DNA from: Janibacter sp. A1S7
Lineage (GTDB): Bacteria; Actinomycetota; Actinomycetes; Actinomycetales; Dermatophilaceae
DNA: 64,000 nt
Reading direction: 5' to 3'
Assembly: GCF_037198315.1 (NCBI RefSeq)
Contig: NZ_CP144913.1
Span: forward strand, 1,364,001 to 1,428,000
Below are positions 18,773 through 27,189 of this stretch, piece after piece; positions within the stretch are counted from its first letter, which is position 1, and every line of letters starts with the position of its first letter. The translations under genes and the position numbers were made by a program. The notes beneath the pieces were generated by a model. The model was given only the letters and a program-made list of their open reading frames with translations. It searched no databases and had not been told where the DNA came from.

Positions 18773-20908
18773 TCAGCGCCCCTTCTGCAGGGCCTTCTCG
18801 ATCGGCTTCGCCATGTACGGAGCCATCGTCCGCACGTACGTCGCCGACAGGTGGGACGAGTCGTAGTAGGTGATCACCCCACCGGTGACTCCGCGGCACC
18901 GGTCGGAGTCGCAGACCAGGTCGTCGAAGGTGACGTGGTCGACGCCCTCGCGATCGACGTTCTGCACCGCCTCGATCAACGGGTCCGGCTGGATCTTCCA
19001 GTCCTCGGGGGAGCCGGAGCACTCCTGGACGTCGTCCGGGTTCTCCGCCACGCACTCGGGTACGTCGATGCCCGGGTGGGTCGGGTCCTTGATGGCGAGC
19101 ACGTCGGTGCCGGCGTCCGCCCAGGTGCGCAGGTAGCTCTCGTAGCCCTTGACGGCGGGCGGCCCGCTGTCGGCCTTGCTGTACCCCTCGATGGCAGCCG
19201 ACTGGCGCTCGGAGGTGATCACGAGGTCGTACGCGTCGCCCTTCGTCTCGTCCAGGGCCCACTGGCCCCAGTCGTGGCAGTCCGAGGTCATCGTGTCGGT
19301 GTCGAACTCCTGCTTCGCGTCGGTCGCCGTGCACCGGGAGATGAGGTAGGTGTCGATCGTCCATCCCCTCTCCTTGCCCAGCTCACGCAACGCAGGCAGC
19401 CAGTGCCGGGCGTGGGAGTTGCCGACGAGGGCGATCCGGGTCTCCCCGGACCCGAAGGAGCAGGACAGTCGCTGGTCGTAGCTGCCCTGCGGGAAGCACT
19501 TCTTCTCGTCGATGTCGGCCTTGTCGTTCTTGGCCAGCTCCGGGCTCGGGACGATCTCCGCATCGGCGTCCACGTCACAGCTGTCGGCCCCCTTCGCCAG
19601 CGCGGCGGCTCCCAGGCACGGCGTCTCCTCGTGCTCCACCGCGGCGAGCTCCTCCTTGGCCGCCTCCTTGCGCACTCCCGTCTCGGTCCACTGCAGGGAG
19701 GCCAGGAGCACGACGGCGATCATCCCCACCGCGGAGAACTGGTAGCTGTACCGCACGGGTGCGTGCGAGGTGGCGAAGCGGAACCGGTCCTCGATGTGGA
19801 CCTTGCTCGCCCCGGCGAGCACGAGGGTGGCCGCCAGGATGGCGGACTTGTCCAGGATGCCGAGGTCACCTCCGCTGACGTAGGGCACCAGGGCGATCAG
19901 CGGCCAGTGCCACAGGTAGACCGAGTAGGACACGTCACCGAGCCACTGGACGGGGCCGTTCTTCAGCAGTGCGGTGGGGGAGAGGCGGTGATCGGTGTCG
20001 GCGATGATCACCGCGCCGGCGCCCAGCACAGGCAGTACTGCGGCGGCGCCGGGGAAGGGGGTGGCAGAGGTGTACAGGGAAGCGGCGGCGAGGATCGCCG
20101 CGATCCCGACCCACGCCACGACGGCCCCCGTGGCACCGCCGGGCCTGCGGCTGCCCATGCTTGCCACGGTGGCGATGAGTCCGCCCATGGCGAGCTCCCA
20201 CATGCGCGTGGGAGTGACGAAGTACGCGGCGGCCGGCTGGACGGCGGTGAACCACACGGAGAACGCGAAGGAGGAGAGGACCACGGCCGCGATCATGGTG
20301 CGGGTCAGGCGCATGCGGCGCTCGTCGTCGGTTCCACGGACGGCGTGGGCACCGAGGGAGCGCTGGCCGAGTCGCACGGCCACCCATGTGACGCCGAAGA
20401 CCAGCAGCGGCCACACCAGGTAGAACTGCTCCTCCACCGACAGTGACCAGAAGTGCTGGACCGGGCTGGCCATGGCCCCGGCGTCCATGTAGTTGACCGA
20501 GCTGGAGGCCAGCGACCAGTTCTGCACGTAGAGGGTCGAGGCGATGATCTGCCGGGAGATCTCCTCCCAGGCGGTGCTCGGCGCGACCAGACGGGTCGCG
20601 ACCGCGGTGGCCGCCAGCACCGTCAGTGCGGCCGGCAGCAGCCGGCGCAGCCGCCGTGCCCAGAACGCCCACAGGTCGTGGCCGGTGCGGGGCGGCTTCT
20701 TCAGCAGGTGGGTGGTGATGAGGTAGCCCGAGATCACCAGGAAGACGTCCACTCCCACGTACCCGCCGCTGACGGTCCCCGGCCAGAGGTGGAAGAGCAC
20801 GACCAGGGCAACGGCAAGGGCGCGCAGTCCCTGGATGTCCTTGCGCAGGCCTGCCGGCTGGGCCACCGGTGTCGTGGATCGTCGTGGGGCCGTGGTGGCG
20901 GCGGTCAT
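18773..20908 (-). CDS. OatA-like acyltransferase (AT3 + SGNH)
   Basis: A 711-aa two-domain membrane protein. Residues ~20-390 form an acyltransferase-3 domain with about ten membrane helices, starting with GLRALAVALVVLFHL and GYVGVDVFLVISGYLI. The extracytoplasmic C-terminal half is an SGNH domain with VGNSHARHWLPAL (Ser) and YYDSSHLSA (Asp-x-x-His). This architecture O-acetylates peptidoglycan or surface polysaccharides. It interrupts the otherwise conserved lipA-lipB neighbourhood, suggesting insertion. The upstream region is unusually A+T-rich (GTTATATATTTG near 20965). Confidence 0.85.
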   Translation of the reverse strand: MTAATTAPRRSTTPVAQPAGLRKDIQGLRALAVALVVLFHLWPGTVSGGYVGVDVFLVISGYLITTHLLKKPPRTGHDLWAFWARRLRRLLPAALTVLAATAVATRLVAPSTAWEEISRQIIASTLYVQNWSLASSSVNYMDAGAMASPVQHFWSLSVEEQFYLVWPLLVFGVTWVAVRLGQRSLGAHAVRGTDDERRMRLTRTMIAAVVLSSFAFSVWFTAVQPAAAYFVTPTRMWELAMGGLIATVASMGSRRPGGATGAVVAWVGIAAILAAASLYTSATPFPGAAAVLPVLGAGAVIIADTDHRLSPTALLKNGPVQWLGDVSYSVYLWHWPLIALVPYVSGGDLGILDKSAILAATLVLAGASKVHIEDRFRFATSHAPVRYSYQFSAVGMIAVVLLASLQWTETGVRKEAAKEELAAVEHEETPCLGAAALAKGADSCDVDADAEIVPSPELAKNDKADIDEKKCFPQGSYDQRLSCSFGSGETRIALVGNSHARHWLPALRELGKERGWTIDTYLISRCTATDAKQEFDTDTMTSDCHDWGQWALDETKGDAYDLVITSERQSAAIEGYSKADSGPPAVKGYESYLRTWADAGTDVLAIKDPTHPGIDVPECVAENPDDVQECSGSPEDWKIQPDPLIEAVQNVDREGVDHVTFDDLVCDSDRCRGVTGGVITYYDSSHLSATYVRTMAPYMAKPIEKALQKGR

Positions 20909-21018
20909 CCGCGGTGGTCCTTTGGTAGCGATCGGGGGCGGTCGGGCCTCGACGTTACCGTTTCGTTATATATTTGCCAGTCGGGTCCGTGTGACCCCAC
21001 CCACACGCGCGGCGGCGG

Positions 21019-21675
21019 TCAGGCCCCCTTCGTCAGGGGCAGATCCTGGGTCATGACCTCGGTCAGGTGCGCCTTGGCCGAAGGGAGGATGTCGGCCACG
21101 GTGATCCGGCGCCCGGTCTCCAGGGCGAGTGTCGAGACCTCGGCGTCGGGGATGCCGCACGGGACGATCGTCTGGGTCCAGGACAGGTCGCAGTCCACGT
21201 TGAGGCTGAAGCCGTGCATCGCGACGTCGCGGGAGACCCGGATGCCGATCTGGCCGAGCTTGCGGTCCTGGGCACCGTCGGTGCCGGGCACCCAGATACC
21301 GGAGCGACCCGGCACGCGCGTGACGGTGACACCGACGTCCGCGGCGACGCGGATCATCATCTCCTCGAGTCGGCGCACATGGGCGATGACGTCGCGCCGG
21401 CCGGGCAGGTGTGCGATCGGGTAGCCGACGAGCTGGCCGGGGCCGTGCCAGGTGATCTTGCCGCCCCGGTCGACGTCGATGACCGGAGTGCCGTCCATCG
21501 GACGCTCGTGCGGCTCGGTTCGCTTGCCCGCGGTGTAGACCGCGGTGTGCTCCAGCAGCAGGGTCGTGTCCTCGAGGTCACCGGCGACGACCGCGGCGTG
21601 CACCTGCTTCTGGTGCTCCCAGGCGGTCAGGTAGTCGACGGTGTCGGGGGCGAAGCCGAGCTCCTCGAAGCGCAT
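21019..21675 (-). CDS. lipB: Lipoyl(octanoyl) transferase
   Basis: A 218-aa enzyme that moves octanoate from acyl carrier protein to lipoyl domains, the step before LipA. The catalytic Lys is K139 (DRKLGQIGIR) and the Cys is C173 (TIVPCGIPD); GGKITWHGPGQLVGYP is the family signature. The start ATG at 21675 lies 7 nt after a TAGGCT -10 box, with no ribosome binding site, so the mRNA is probably leaderless. Confidence 0.95.
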   Translation of the reverse strand: MRFEELGFAPDTVDYLTAWEHQKQVHAAVVAGDLEDTTLLLEHTAVYTAGKRTEPHERPMDGTPVIDVDRGGKITWHGPGQLVGYPIAHLPGRRDVIAHVRRLEEMMIRVAADVGVTVTRVPGRSGIWVPGTDGAQDRKLGQIGIRVSRDVAMHGFSLNVDCDLSWTQTIVPCGIPDAEVSTLALETGRRITVADILPSAKAHLTEVMTQDLPLTKGA

Positions 21676-21682
21676 GGGCGTC

Positions 21683-21688
21683 AGCCTA
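21683..21688 (-). promoter_or_regulatory. -10 box, leaderless promoter of lipB
   Basis: TAGGCT on the minus strand, 7 nt before the lipB ATG. Confidence 0.5.
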
Positions 21689-21709
21689 CGCCGAGGCCCG
21701 CACCCCCTC

Positions 21710-21758
21710 GGGTGGAGGTGCACGTGATGACGGCCCACCCCGGCGCGCCCCTCCACCC
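21710..21758 (-). terminator. Hairpin after the S51 peptidase gene
   Basis: Perfect 9-bp arms GGGTGGAGG (21710-21718) and CCTCCACCC (21750-21758) 5 nt past the peptidase stop on the minus strand. The 31-nt loop is long and there is no T-run, so this is only a plausible terminator. Confidence 0.4.
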
Positions 21759-21763
21759 CGTGC

Positions 21764-22495
21764 TCAGCGGGGGAGCCGACGCGTGTCGAGGGGGGTCTCG
21801 ACGGCGCGACCGTCATCCCCCTTCGCCACGACGTAGGCGCGCTTGCCGTCCTGCTCGGTGACGGCCTCGACCAGCTCCGTGCCCCGGTAGACCAGACCCA
21901 CACCGTCGTCCGTGCAGTGCGTCTCGCCGAGCGTGCCGTCCTCGACGAGCGCGTGCACGGTCGGGCGGCGCCGTGCCTCGTTGTCGTAGTGCACGCCGCT
22001 GTCGTAGGGGAGCAGGGCGAGGCCGTTGGTGACCGCGCGCAGCTGTGGGCCGAAGGAGTCGGTCGTCCCTCCCCGGTACCAGCAGATCGAGCCGGCGCTG
22101 ACACCCGCGAGCACGACTCCAACCTGCCACACCCGGGCGAGGATCTCGTCCAGGCCGTGCACCCGCCACACGGCGAGCAGGTTGGCGACCGATCCGCCGT
22201 TGACCCAGACGACGTCCTGGTCGAGCAGGTGGGCCTCCATGTCCTCGACGCTTGGCATGGGGAAGAGGTTGAGGTGCGTGATCTCGTACCCGGCGACGGC
22301 GCCGGCCTCGCTGAAGGCGGCGTTGAAGGGCCGCGGGTCACCGCTGGCCGTGCCCACCTGGCAGATCCGCGGCCGCGAGGACGTCCCCGACAGCTCCACC
22401 GCATGGTGGACGAGCCCGGCGAAGGCCAGATCACCCCGCTCGGGTCGGGCGTAGCCGCCGGAGGTGGCGAGGATCGTGGGGGCGTCGGCAGGCAT
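21764..22495 (-). CDS. Peptidase E-like (family S51) protein
   Basis: A 243-aa class-I glutamine-amidotransferase-like fold. GVSAGSICWY carries the nucleophile Ser of the S51 (dipeptidase E / cyanophycinase) family, and WVNGGSVANLLAVW is the conserved glycine turn. PYDSGVHYDNE probably supplies the His. Expected activity is cleavage of Asp-X or similar dipeptides. It is preceded by TAGTCT 6 nt before the ATG and no ribosome binding site. Confidence 0.8.
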   Translation of the reverse strand: MPADAPTILATSGGYARPERGDLAFAGLVHHAVELSGTSSRPRICQVGTASGDPRPFNAAFSEAGAVAGYEITHLNLFPMPSVEDMEAHLLDQDVVWVNGGSVANLLAVWRVHGLDEILARVWQVGVVLAGVSAGSICWYRGGTTDSFGPQLRAVTNGLALLPYDSGVHYDNEARRRPTVHALVEDGTLGETHCTDDGVGLVYRGTELVEAVTEQDGKRAYVVAKGDDGRAVETPLDTRRLPR

Positions 22496-22501
22496 GTCCG
22501 C

Positions 22502-22507
22502 AGACTA
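22502..22507 (-). promoter_or_regulatory. -10 box, leaderless promoter of S51 peptidase
   Basis: TAGTCT on the minus strand, 6 nt before the ATG at 22495. Confidence 0.5.
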
Positions 22508-22582
22508 GGTGACGCGGGCCCCGTCGGCCGTTGCTGTGGAAAACTCCGCGGGCGGAATCGCGACCTGCGCCATCGTGGCTGC

Positions 22583-24202
22583 ATGGACGAGATCCCTCCC
22601 GAGCTCCCCGGCTACCGCCCGACCGCGCTCCTGGGCACCGGTGCGACGTCCCGGGTGTGGCGAGCGAGGCGGATCCTCGACGACGAGCTCGTGGCCGTGA
22701 AGATCCTGCCCGGCGAGGCCGACGACGCGGCGGTGCGCGAGTTCAGCCTGCTGCAGCAGGCGGCGGGCGAGCACGTGGTCACCGTCCACGAGACCCTCGC
22801 CATCGACGGGCGCGACGGACCGGCGACGGCGCTCGTGCTCGAGCTGCTCTCGGGGGGAAGCCTCGGCCAGGTCGTGGCCGCCCGCGGCCACCTCACCCCG
22901 GGGGAGACGGTGACGATCATCGCCCCGGTCGCCCGGGCCCTCAGTGGCCTGCACGACCTCGGCGTCGTCCACGGCGACCTGAGCCCCGGCAACGTCCTGC
23001 TCACCTCCACCGGGCGGCCCGCACTCAGCGACCTCGGGTTCTCGCGCCTGACCGGCGAACCTCCCGGAGAGGTCCACGGCACCGACGGCTACGTCGCGCC
23101 CGAGGTCATCGAGGGCGACGAGCCGACCCGGAGCAGCGATGTCCACGCGCTCGGTGCGCTCGCGTGGTTGTGCCTGACCGGGGCCCCGCCCGGGCACGTC
23201 GTCGAGCGCGCCGACCTGCAGGCGCACGTCCCCGACACCCCGGAGCTGGTCAGCATGATCCAGCGGTGCCTCGACACCGACCCGACGGCGCGGCCGGAGG
23301 CCGACGAGGTCGCGCGAGCCGTCTTCGACTCCGTACCCGCCGAGCCGATCCGCATGACCTCGCCCGGCGATGTCGCCAGCAGCCTGACGCGCCGGATCCG
23401 CGAGTCGGCGCGCGCGGGGTCCCTCGTGGTGCCGGAGTGGCAACGGGAGCTGACGTCGCCGGTGGCGAGCACGCGTCGACGACGCTGGTGGCAGCGCCGA
23501 CCGCGGGCGAAGGGGGTGTCCGCCCCTCCCCGGACGGCTCGCCACGCCTCGCCGAAGCCGGTCACGTCACCGGCCGCCCTTGGGTCTGTCCCGTCACCGG
23601 CGCGGACCCCGCTGAGTCGACCCCGCGCGATCGCCCGCGACGCAGCAGAACGGTCGGGGCCGGGACGGGTGCCGCTCCTCGTCGTCATCGGCGTCGGTCT
23701 CGTCCTCGCGGTGATCGTGCCCTGGCAGCTGGCCGGTGCCGGCGACGCCCAGGGGGAGTCCACCCCGCGGGCCGCGGTGTCCAGCGCCACCGAGGAGCAG
23801 GACACCGGCGTCGTGACCGACCGGTCGGCCCCGAGGACGTCACCGAATCAGCTGGCCCGTGAGCTGACCGGGATGCGCGAGCAGATGGTCCTCGACCTCG
23901 ACCCCGACGTGCTGGAGCGGCTCGACGAGCCCGGTTCCCCGGCGGCCGAACGGGATCGGGGGCTCATCGAGATGCTCTCGGGCAGCGAGTCGCACTACCG
24001 CGGTGTCGACCTGGCTGTGCGGTCGGCCCACCTCGAGCGCTCCGCGGGACGGGTCGCGGTCCTGGGTGTGACCAGCGATGCCGACGCCTACACGGTCGTC
24101 GGACCGGAGGGGGAGGAGCAGCGACCGGCCACACACGGTCAGCAGGTCGAGCTCGTCCTCGTCTGGCACGAGGGGGCGTGGCGGGTGCGGGAGGTGCGCT
24201 GA
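22583..24202 (+). CDS. Membrane Ser/Thr protein kinase
   Basis: A 539-aa kinase of the Hanks type. The Gly loop is LGTGATSRVW, the ATP Lys is in VAVKIL, the catalytic loop is HGDLSPGN (HRDLKPxN usually; the catalytic Asp and Asn are kept but the preceding Arg is Gly), and DFG reads DLG. A basic juxtamembrane linker follows the kinase domain, then one transmembrane helix (about residues 363-383), then a ~155-aa extracellular domain with no PASTA repeats that I recognise. The lack of the HRD Arg makes it a non-RD kinase, often not activated by loop phosphorylation. Confidence 0.82.
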   Translation: MDEIPPELPGYRPTALLGTGATSRVWRARRILDDELVAVKILPGEADDAAVREFSLLQQAAGEHVVTVHETLAIDGRDGPATALVLELLSGGSLGQVVAARGHLTPGETVTIIAPVARALSGLHDLGVVHGDLSPGNVLLTSTGRPALSDLGFSRLTGEPPGEVHGTDGYVAPEVIEGDEPTRSSDVHALGALAWLCLTGAPPGHVVERADLQAHVPDTPELVSMIQRCLDTDPTARPEADEVARAVFDSVPAEPIRMTSPGDVASSLTRRIRESARAGSLVVPEWQRELTSPVASTRRRRWWQRRPRAKGVSAPPRTARHASPKPVTSPAALGSVPSPARTPLSRPRAIARDAAERSGPGRVPLLVVIGVGLVLAVIVPWQLAGAGDAQGESTPRAAVSSATEEQDTGVVTDRSAPRTSPNQLARELTGMREQMVLDLDPDVLERLDEPGSPAAERDRGLIEMLSGSESHYRGVDLAVRSAHLERSAGRVAVLGVTSDADAYTVVGPEGEEQRPATHGQQVELVLVWHEGAWRVREVR

Positions 24203-24205
24203 GGA

Positions 24206-25114
24206 TCAGTCGCGGGTGAAGAGCCAGTCCATCGCGTCCTCGAGTCGAGGGTGGGCGTGCTCGAAGCCGGCGCTCAGCAGGCGGTCGGGCAGGACCCGGG
24301 CGGAGGCCAGGGCCTCGTCCGCGAACTCGCCGAGGGCCAGGCGGATCGCCGCGCGCGGTGTCGGTACCACGGCCGGGCGGTGAAGCCGCGTGCCCAGGGC
24401 GCGGGCCAGGTCCCGCTGACGCACGGGATGGGGCGCGGTGACGTTGATCGGTCCGGTGATCGAGTCGTCCTCGATCAATCGGGTGTACGCGGCGACGACG
24501 TCTGCGAGGGTGATCCACGGCATCCACTGCCGACCCGAGCCGAGTGGACCGCCGAGGCCGAGCTTGCCGACACGAAGCATCGGAGTCAGGGCGCCGCCGG
24601 TCCGGGACAGGACGATGCCGGTGCGGGCGTGCGCCACGGGGATCCCTGCGTCCTTCGCCGGCGTCGTCGCGCCCTCCCAGTCACGGACGACGTCCGCCAG
24701 GAAGGTCGTGGCCGACGCGGATCGCTCGGTGAGGACCTCGTCGCCCCGGTCCCCGTAGATGCCGATCGCGGAGGCGGTGACCAGTCGGGTCGGCCCGGCA
24801 CCCTCGGCGACCACCCGGGAGACCAGGTCCGTGCCGTCGACGCGTGAGGCATGGATGGTGGTCTTGTACTCCGGCGTCCAGCGGTGATCGCCGACCCCGG
24901 CACCGGCGAGGTGCACGACCGTGTCGACGGTCGCGAGGTGCCCGGGGGTGAGGTGACCTGACTCCGGGTTCCACCGACGCTCGTGTGGTGCGCTCGGTTC
25001 CCGGCGCACCAGGTGGATGACGTCGTGGCCCCCGTCGCGCAAGGAACGCGACAGCGCGCCGCCGATCAGACCGGAGGATCCGGTGATGGCGACGCGCTGT
25101 CGGGGTGCGGACAT
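24206..25114 (-). CDS. TIGR01777-family epimerase (SDR39U1-like)
   Basis: A 302-aa SDR with the N-terminal GSSGLIGGALS motif, the internal VHLAGAGVGDHRW block and the C-terminal DUF1731 domain, all typical of TIGR01777. Function unknown; M. tuberculosis Rv2216 holds the same place beside sucB/dlaT and lipB. The ATG at 25114 is 1 nt past the sucB stop, so it is the distal gene of a sucB operon. Confidence 0.85.
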   Translation of the reverse strand: MSAPRQRVAITGSSGLIGGALSRSLRDGGHDVIHLVRREPSAPHERRWNPESGHLTPGHLATVDTVVHLAGAGVGDHRWTPEYKTTIHASRVDGTDLVSRVVAEGAGPTRLVTASAIGIYGDRGDEVLTERSASATTFLADVVRDWEGATTPAKDAGIPVAHARTGIVLSRTGGALTPMLRVGKLGLGGPLGSGRQWMPWITLADVVAAYTRLIEDDSITGPINVTAPHPVRQRDLARALGTRLHRPAVVPTPRAAIRLALGEFADEALASARVLPDRLLSAGFEHAHPRLEDAMDWLFTRD

Positions 25115-25115
25115 G

Positions 25116-26969
25116 TCAGGCCTCGAAGTTGCCCTCTTCAAGGCGGGCCTTGACGGTCCCGAGGAACCGGGCCGCGTCGGCGCCGTCGACGACCCGGTGG
25201 TCGTAGGACATCGCCAAGTACATCATCGAACGGATGGCGATGGTCTCGCCGCCGTCCTCCGAGTTGACGACGACCGGACGACGCACGATCGAGCCGGTGC
25301 CGAGCATGCCGACCTGCGGCTGGTTGAGGATCGGCGTGTCGAAGAGCGCCCCGCGGCTGCCGGTGTTGGTGATGGTGAAGGTGCCACCGGCCAGGTCGTC
25401 CGGCGTGATCTTCTTGCTGCGGGTGCGCTCGGCGACGTCCGCGATCGCGCGAGCGAGACCGGCGATGTTGAGGTCGCCGGCGTTCTTGACCACGGGGGTG
25501 ATCAGACCGCCCTCGGTGTCCACGGCGATCGAGAGGTTCTCGTCCTTGTGGTAGACGATCTCCTCGTCCTCGACGCTCGCGTTGACGCCCGGGTGCGCCT
25601 TGAGCGCCTCGGCCGTCGCCAGGGCGATGAAGGGCAGGAAGGACAACTTCGTGCCCTCGCGGCGCTGGAACTCCGCCTTGGCCGCGTCACGAACGCGCGA
25701 GACCTTGGTCATGTCGACCTCGACGACCGTGGTCAGTTGGGCGCTGACCTGCAGCGACTCGACCATCCGCTTGGCGATGACCTTGCGCAGGCGTGACATC
25801 GGCTCACGGGTGCCGCGCTTGGACTGCGGGACGTTGGACTCCAGGCCCGCCGGGACGCTGCCACCGGAGGGTGCGGCCGGCGCGGACGCGGTCGGCGTCT
25901 CCTGTGCGGCGGGAGCGGACTCCTGCGGCTGGTTCTTGGCCTTGGCGGCGTCGAGGACGTCCTGCTTGCGGATGCGACCGCCGATACCGGTGCCCTCGAC
26001 CTGCGCGAGGTCGATGTCGTTGTCCTTGGCCAGCTTGCGCACCAGCGGCGTGACGTAGGCGGCGGCGTCCGAGGACCCGCTGCTCGCCGGCGTGGACTCC
26101 TGCTTGGGGGCCTCCGCCTTCGGCTCGGGCGTGGACTCCTGCTTGGGGGCGTCGTCCTTCGGCTCGGGCGTGGACTCCTGCTTGGGGGCCTCCGCCTTCG
26201 GCTCGGGCGTGGACTCCTGCTTGGGGGCCTCCGCCTTCGGCTCGGGCGTGGACTCCTGCTTGGGGGCCGACCCGCCACCGGAACCACCGACGATCGCGAG
26301 GTCCGCGCCGACCTCGACGGTCTGGTCCTCCTCGGCGAGGATCGTGGTCAGGGTCCCGGCCACGGGGGAGGGGATCTCGGTGTCGACCTTGTCGGTGGAG
26401 ACCTCGAGCAGCGGCTCGTCGACCTCGACCTCGTCGCCCTCGGCCTTCAGCCAGCGCGAGATGGTGCCCTCGGTCACCGACTCACCGAGAGCGGGCATCG
26501 AGACGGTCGTCCCGTCGCCACCGTCACCGGAGGACTCCTCCGCGGCCGGTGCGGGCTTCGACTCGTCCGCCTCGGTGTCCGACTCCTCGGAGGACTCGGA
26601 CTGCGCCGGCTCCTCCTGGGCGTCGTCGGCGGGCTTCTCGGCGGGTGCCTCCTCGGACTCGGCCTCTGCGTCCTCGGACTCTGCGTCCTCGGACTCGCCG
26701 GCGGAGTCGTCACCCGACGAAGCCGGTGCGTCACCGTCGCCGATGACCGCGAGGTCGGCTCCGACCTCGATGGTGTCGTCCTCCTCGGCAAGGATCTCCT
26801 GGATCGTCCCCGCAACGGGCGAGGGGATCTCGGTGTCGACCTTGTCCGTGGAGACCTCGAGCAGAGGCTCATCCACCTCGACCGTGTCACCGACGTTCTT
26901 CAGCCATCGCGTCACGGTGCCCTCGGTCACGGACTCACCCAGCGCCGGCATGGTCACCCGCTCAGACAT
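25116..26969 (-). CDS. sucB: Dihydrolipoamide acyltransferase (E2), two lipoyl domains
   Basis: A 617-aa E2 subunit. Two N-terminal lipoyl domains (about residues 2-76 and 155-230) each carry the lipoylated Lys in [13 protein letters not shown]. Acidic and Pro/Lys-rich linkers separate them. A peripheral-subunit-binding domain ([15 protein letters not shown]) and the catalytic core ending [15 protein letters not shown] (His-Asp) follow. It moves acyl groups from E1 to CoA in 2-oxoglutarate and/or pyruvate dehydrogenase; M. tuberculosis DlaT (Rv2215) is syntenic and serves both. lpdA (E3) lies 220 bp upstream on the same strand and lipA/lipB are nearby. Confidence 0.9.
   Translation of the reverse strand: MSERVTMPALGESVTEGTVTRWLKNVGDTVEVDEPLLEVSTDKVDTEIPSPVAGTIQEILAEEDDTIEVGADLAVIGDGDAPASSGDDSAGESEDAESEDAEAESEEAPAEKPADDAQEEPAQSESSEESDTEADESKPAPAAEESSGDGGDGTTVSMPALGESVTEGTISRWLKAEGDEVEVDEPLLEVSTDKVDTEIPSPVAGTLTTILAEEDQTVEVGADLAIVGGSGGGSAPKQESTPEPKAEAPKQESTPEPKAEAPKQESTPEPKDDAPKQESTPEPKAEAPKQESTPASSGSSDAAAYVTPLVRKLAKDNDIDLAQVEGTGIGGRIRKQDVLDAAKAKNQPQESAPAAQETPTASAPAAPSGGSVPAGLESNVPQSKRGTREPMSRLRKVIAKRMVESLQVSAQLTTVVEVDMTKVSRVRDAAKAEFQRREGTKLSFLPFIALATAEALKAHPGVNASVEDEEIVYHKDENLSIAVDTEGGLITPVVKNAGDLNIAGLARAIADVAERTRSKKITPDDLAGGTFTITNTGSRGALFDTPILNQPQVGMLGTGSIVRRPVVVNSEDGGETIAIRSMMYLAMSYDHRVVDGADAARFLGTVKARLEEGNFEA
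26090..26268 (-). repeat. 39-bp coding tandem repeat in sucB linker
   Basis: Four full units and one partial unit of 39 bp encode [13 protein letters not shown] (one unit ends KDD). The units are nearly identical in DNA as well as protein, indicating recent expansion. The segment is the flexible swinging-arm linker between the second lipoyl domain and the E3-binding domain. Confidence 0.9.
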
Positions 26970-27111
26970 GCGCCTCTGCTCCTTCTATCGAGATGGGATA
27001 CGTCACAGACTCTCACGAGTCCTGGTCCAGATGGTTCACGGGCTCGCCATGTGTCGGCCCGGTCCCGGCGGCGTCGGAGGACGGGACGAACCGCGGCCCG
27101 ACGCATCCGCA

Positions 27112-27128
27112 CCCGGGCACTGCCCGGG
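27112..27128 (-). terminator. Small hairpin between lpdA and sucB
   Basis: Perfect 7-bp stem CCCGGGC/GCCCGGG with a 3-nt loop, about 60 nt past the lpdA stop. No T-run. It could terminate or attenuate read-through into sucB. The rest of the 220-bp gap (26970-27189) shows only the sucB ribosome binding site AAGGAG. Confidence 0.35.
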
Positions 27129-27189
27129 CCGGTGGAGCAGGTCTCGGTGCTCATGTCTCTCCGCGTCGCTCGTGGTGTTCCCGTACAGC

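Noticed and set aside
17549..20446. A 965-codon open frame on the plus strand
   Set aside because: Antisense to lipA and the acyltransferase, both with clear catalytic motifs; composition is that of a mirror frame.
26090..26268. Possible CRISPR-like array of 39-bp units
   Set aside because: Units are contiguous without spacers and in frame with sucB; it is a coding repeat.
27112..27128. Hairpin with an AGT triloop like P3 of the structured element
   Set aside because: No conserved box or P2 nearby; a 7-bp hairpin alone is common in this composition.
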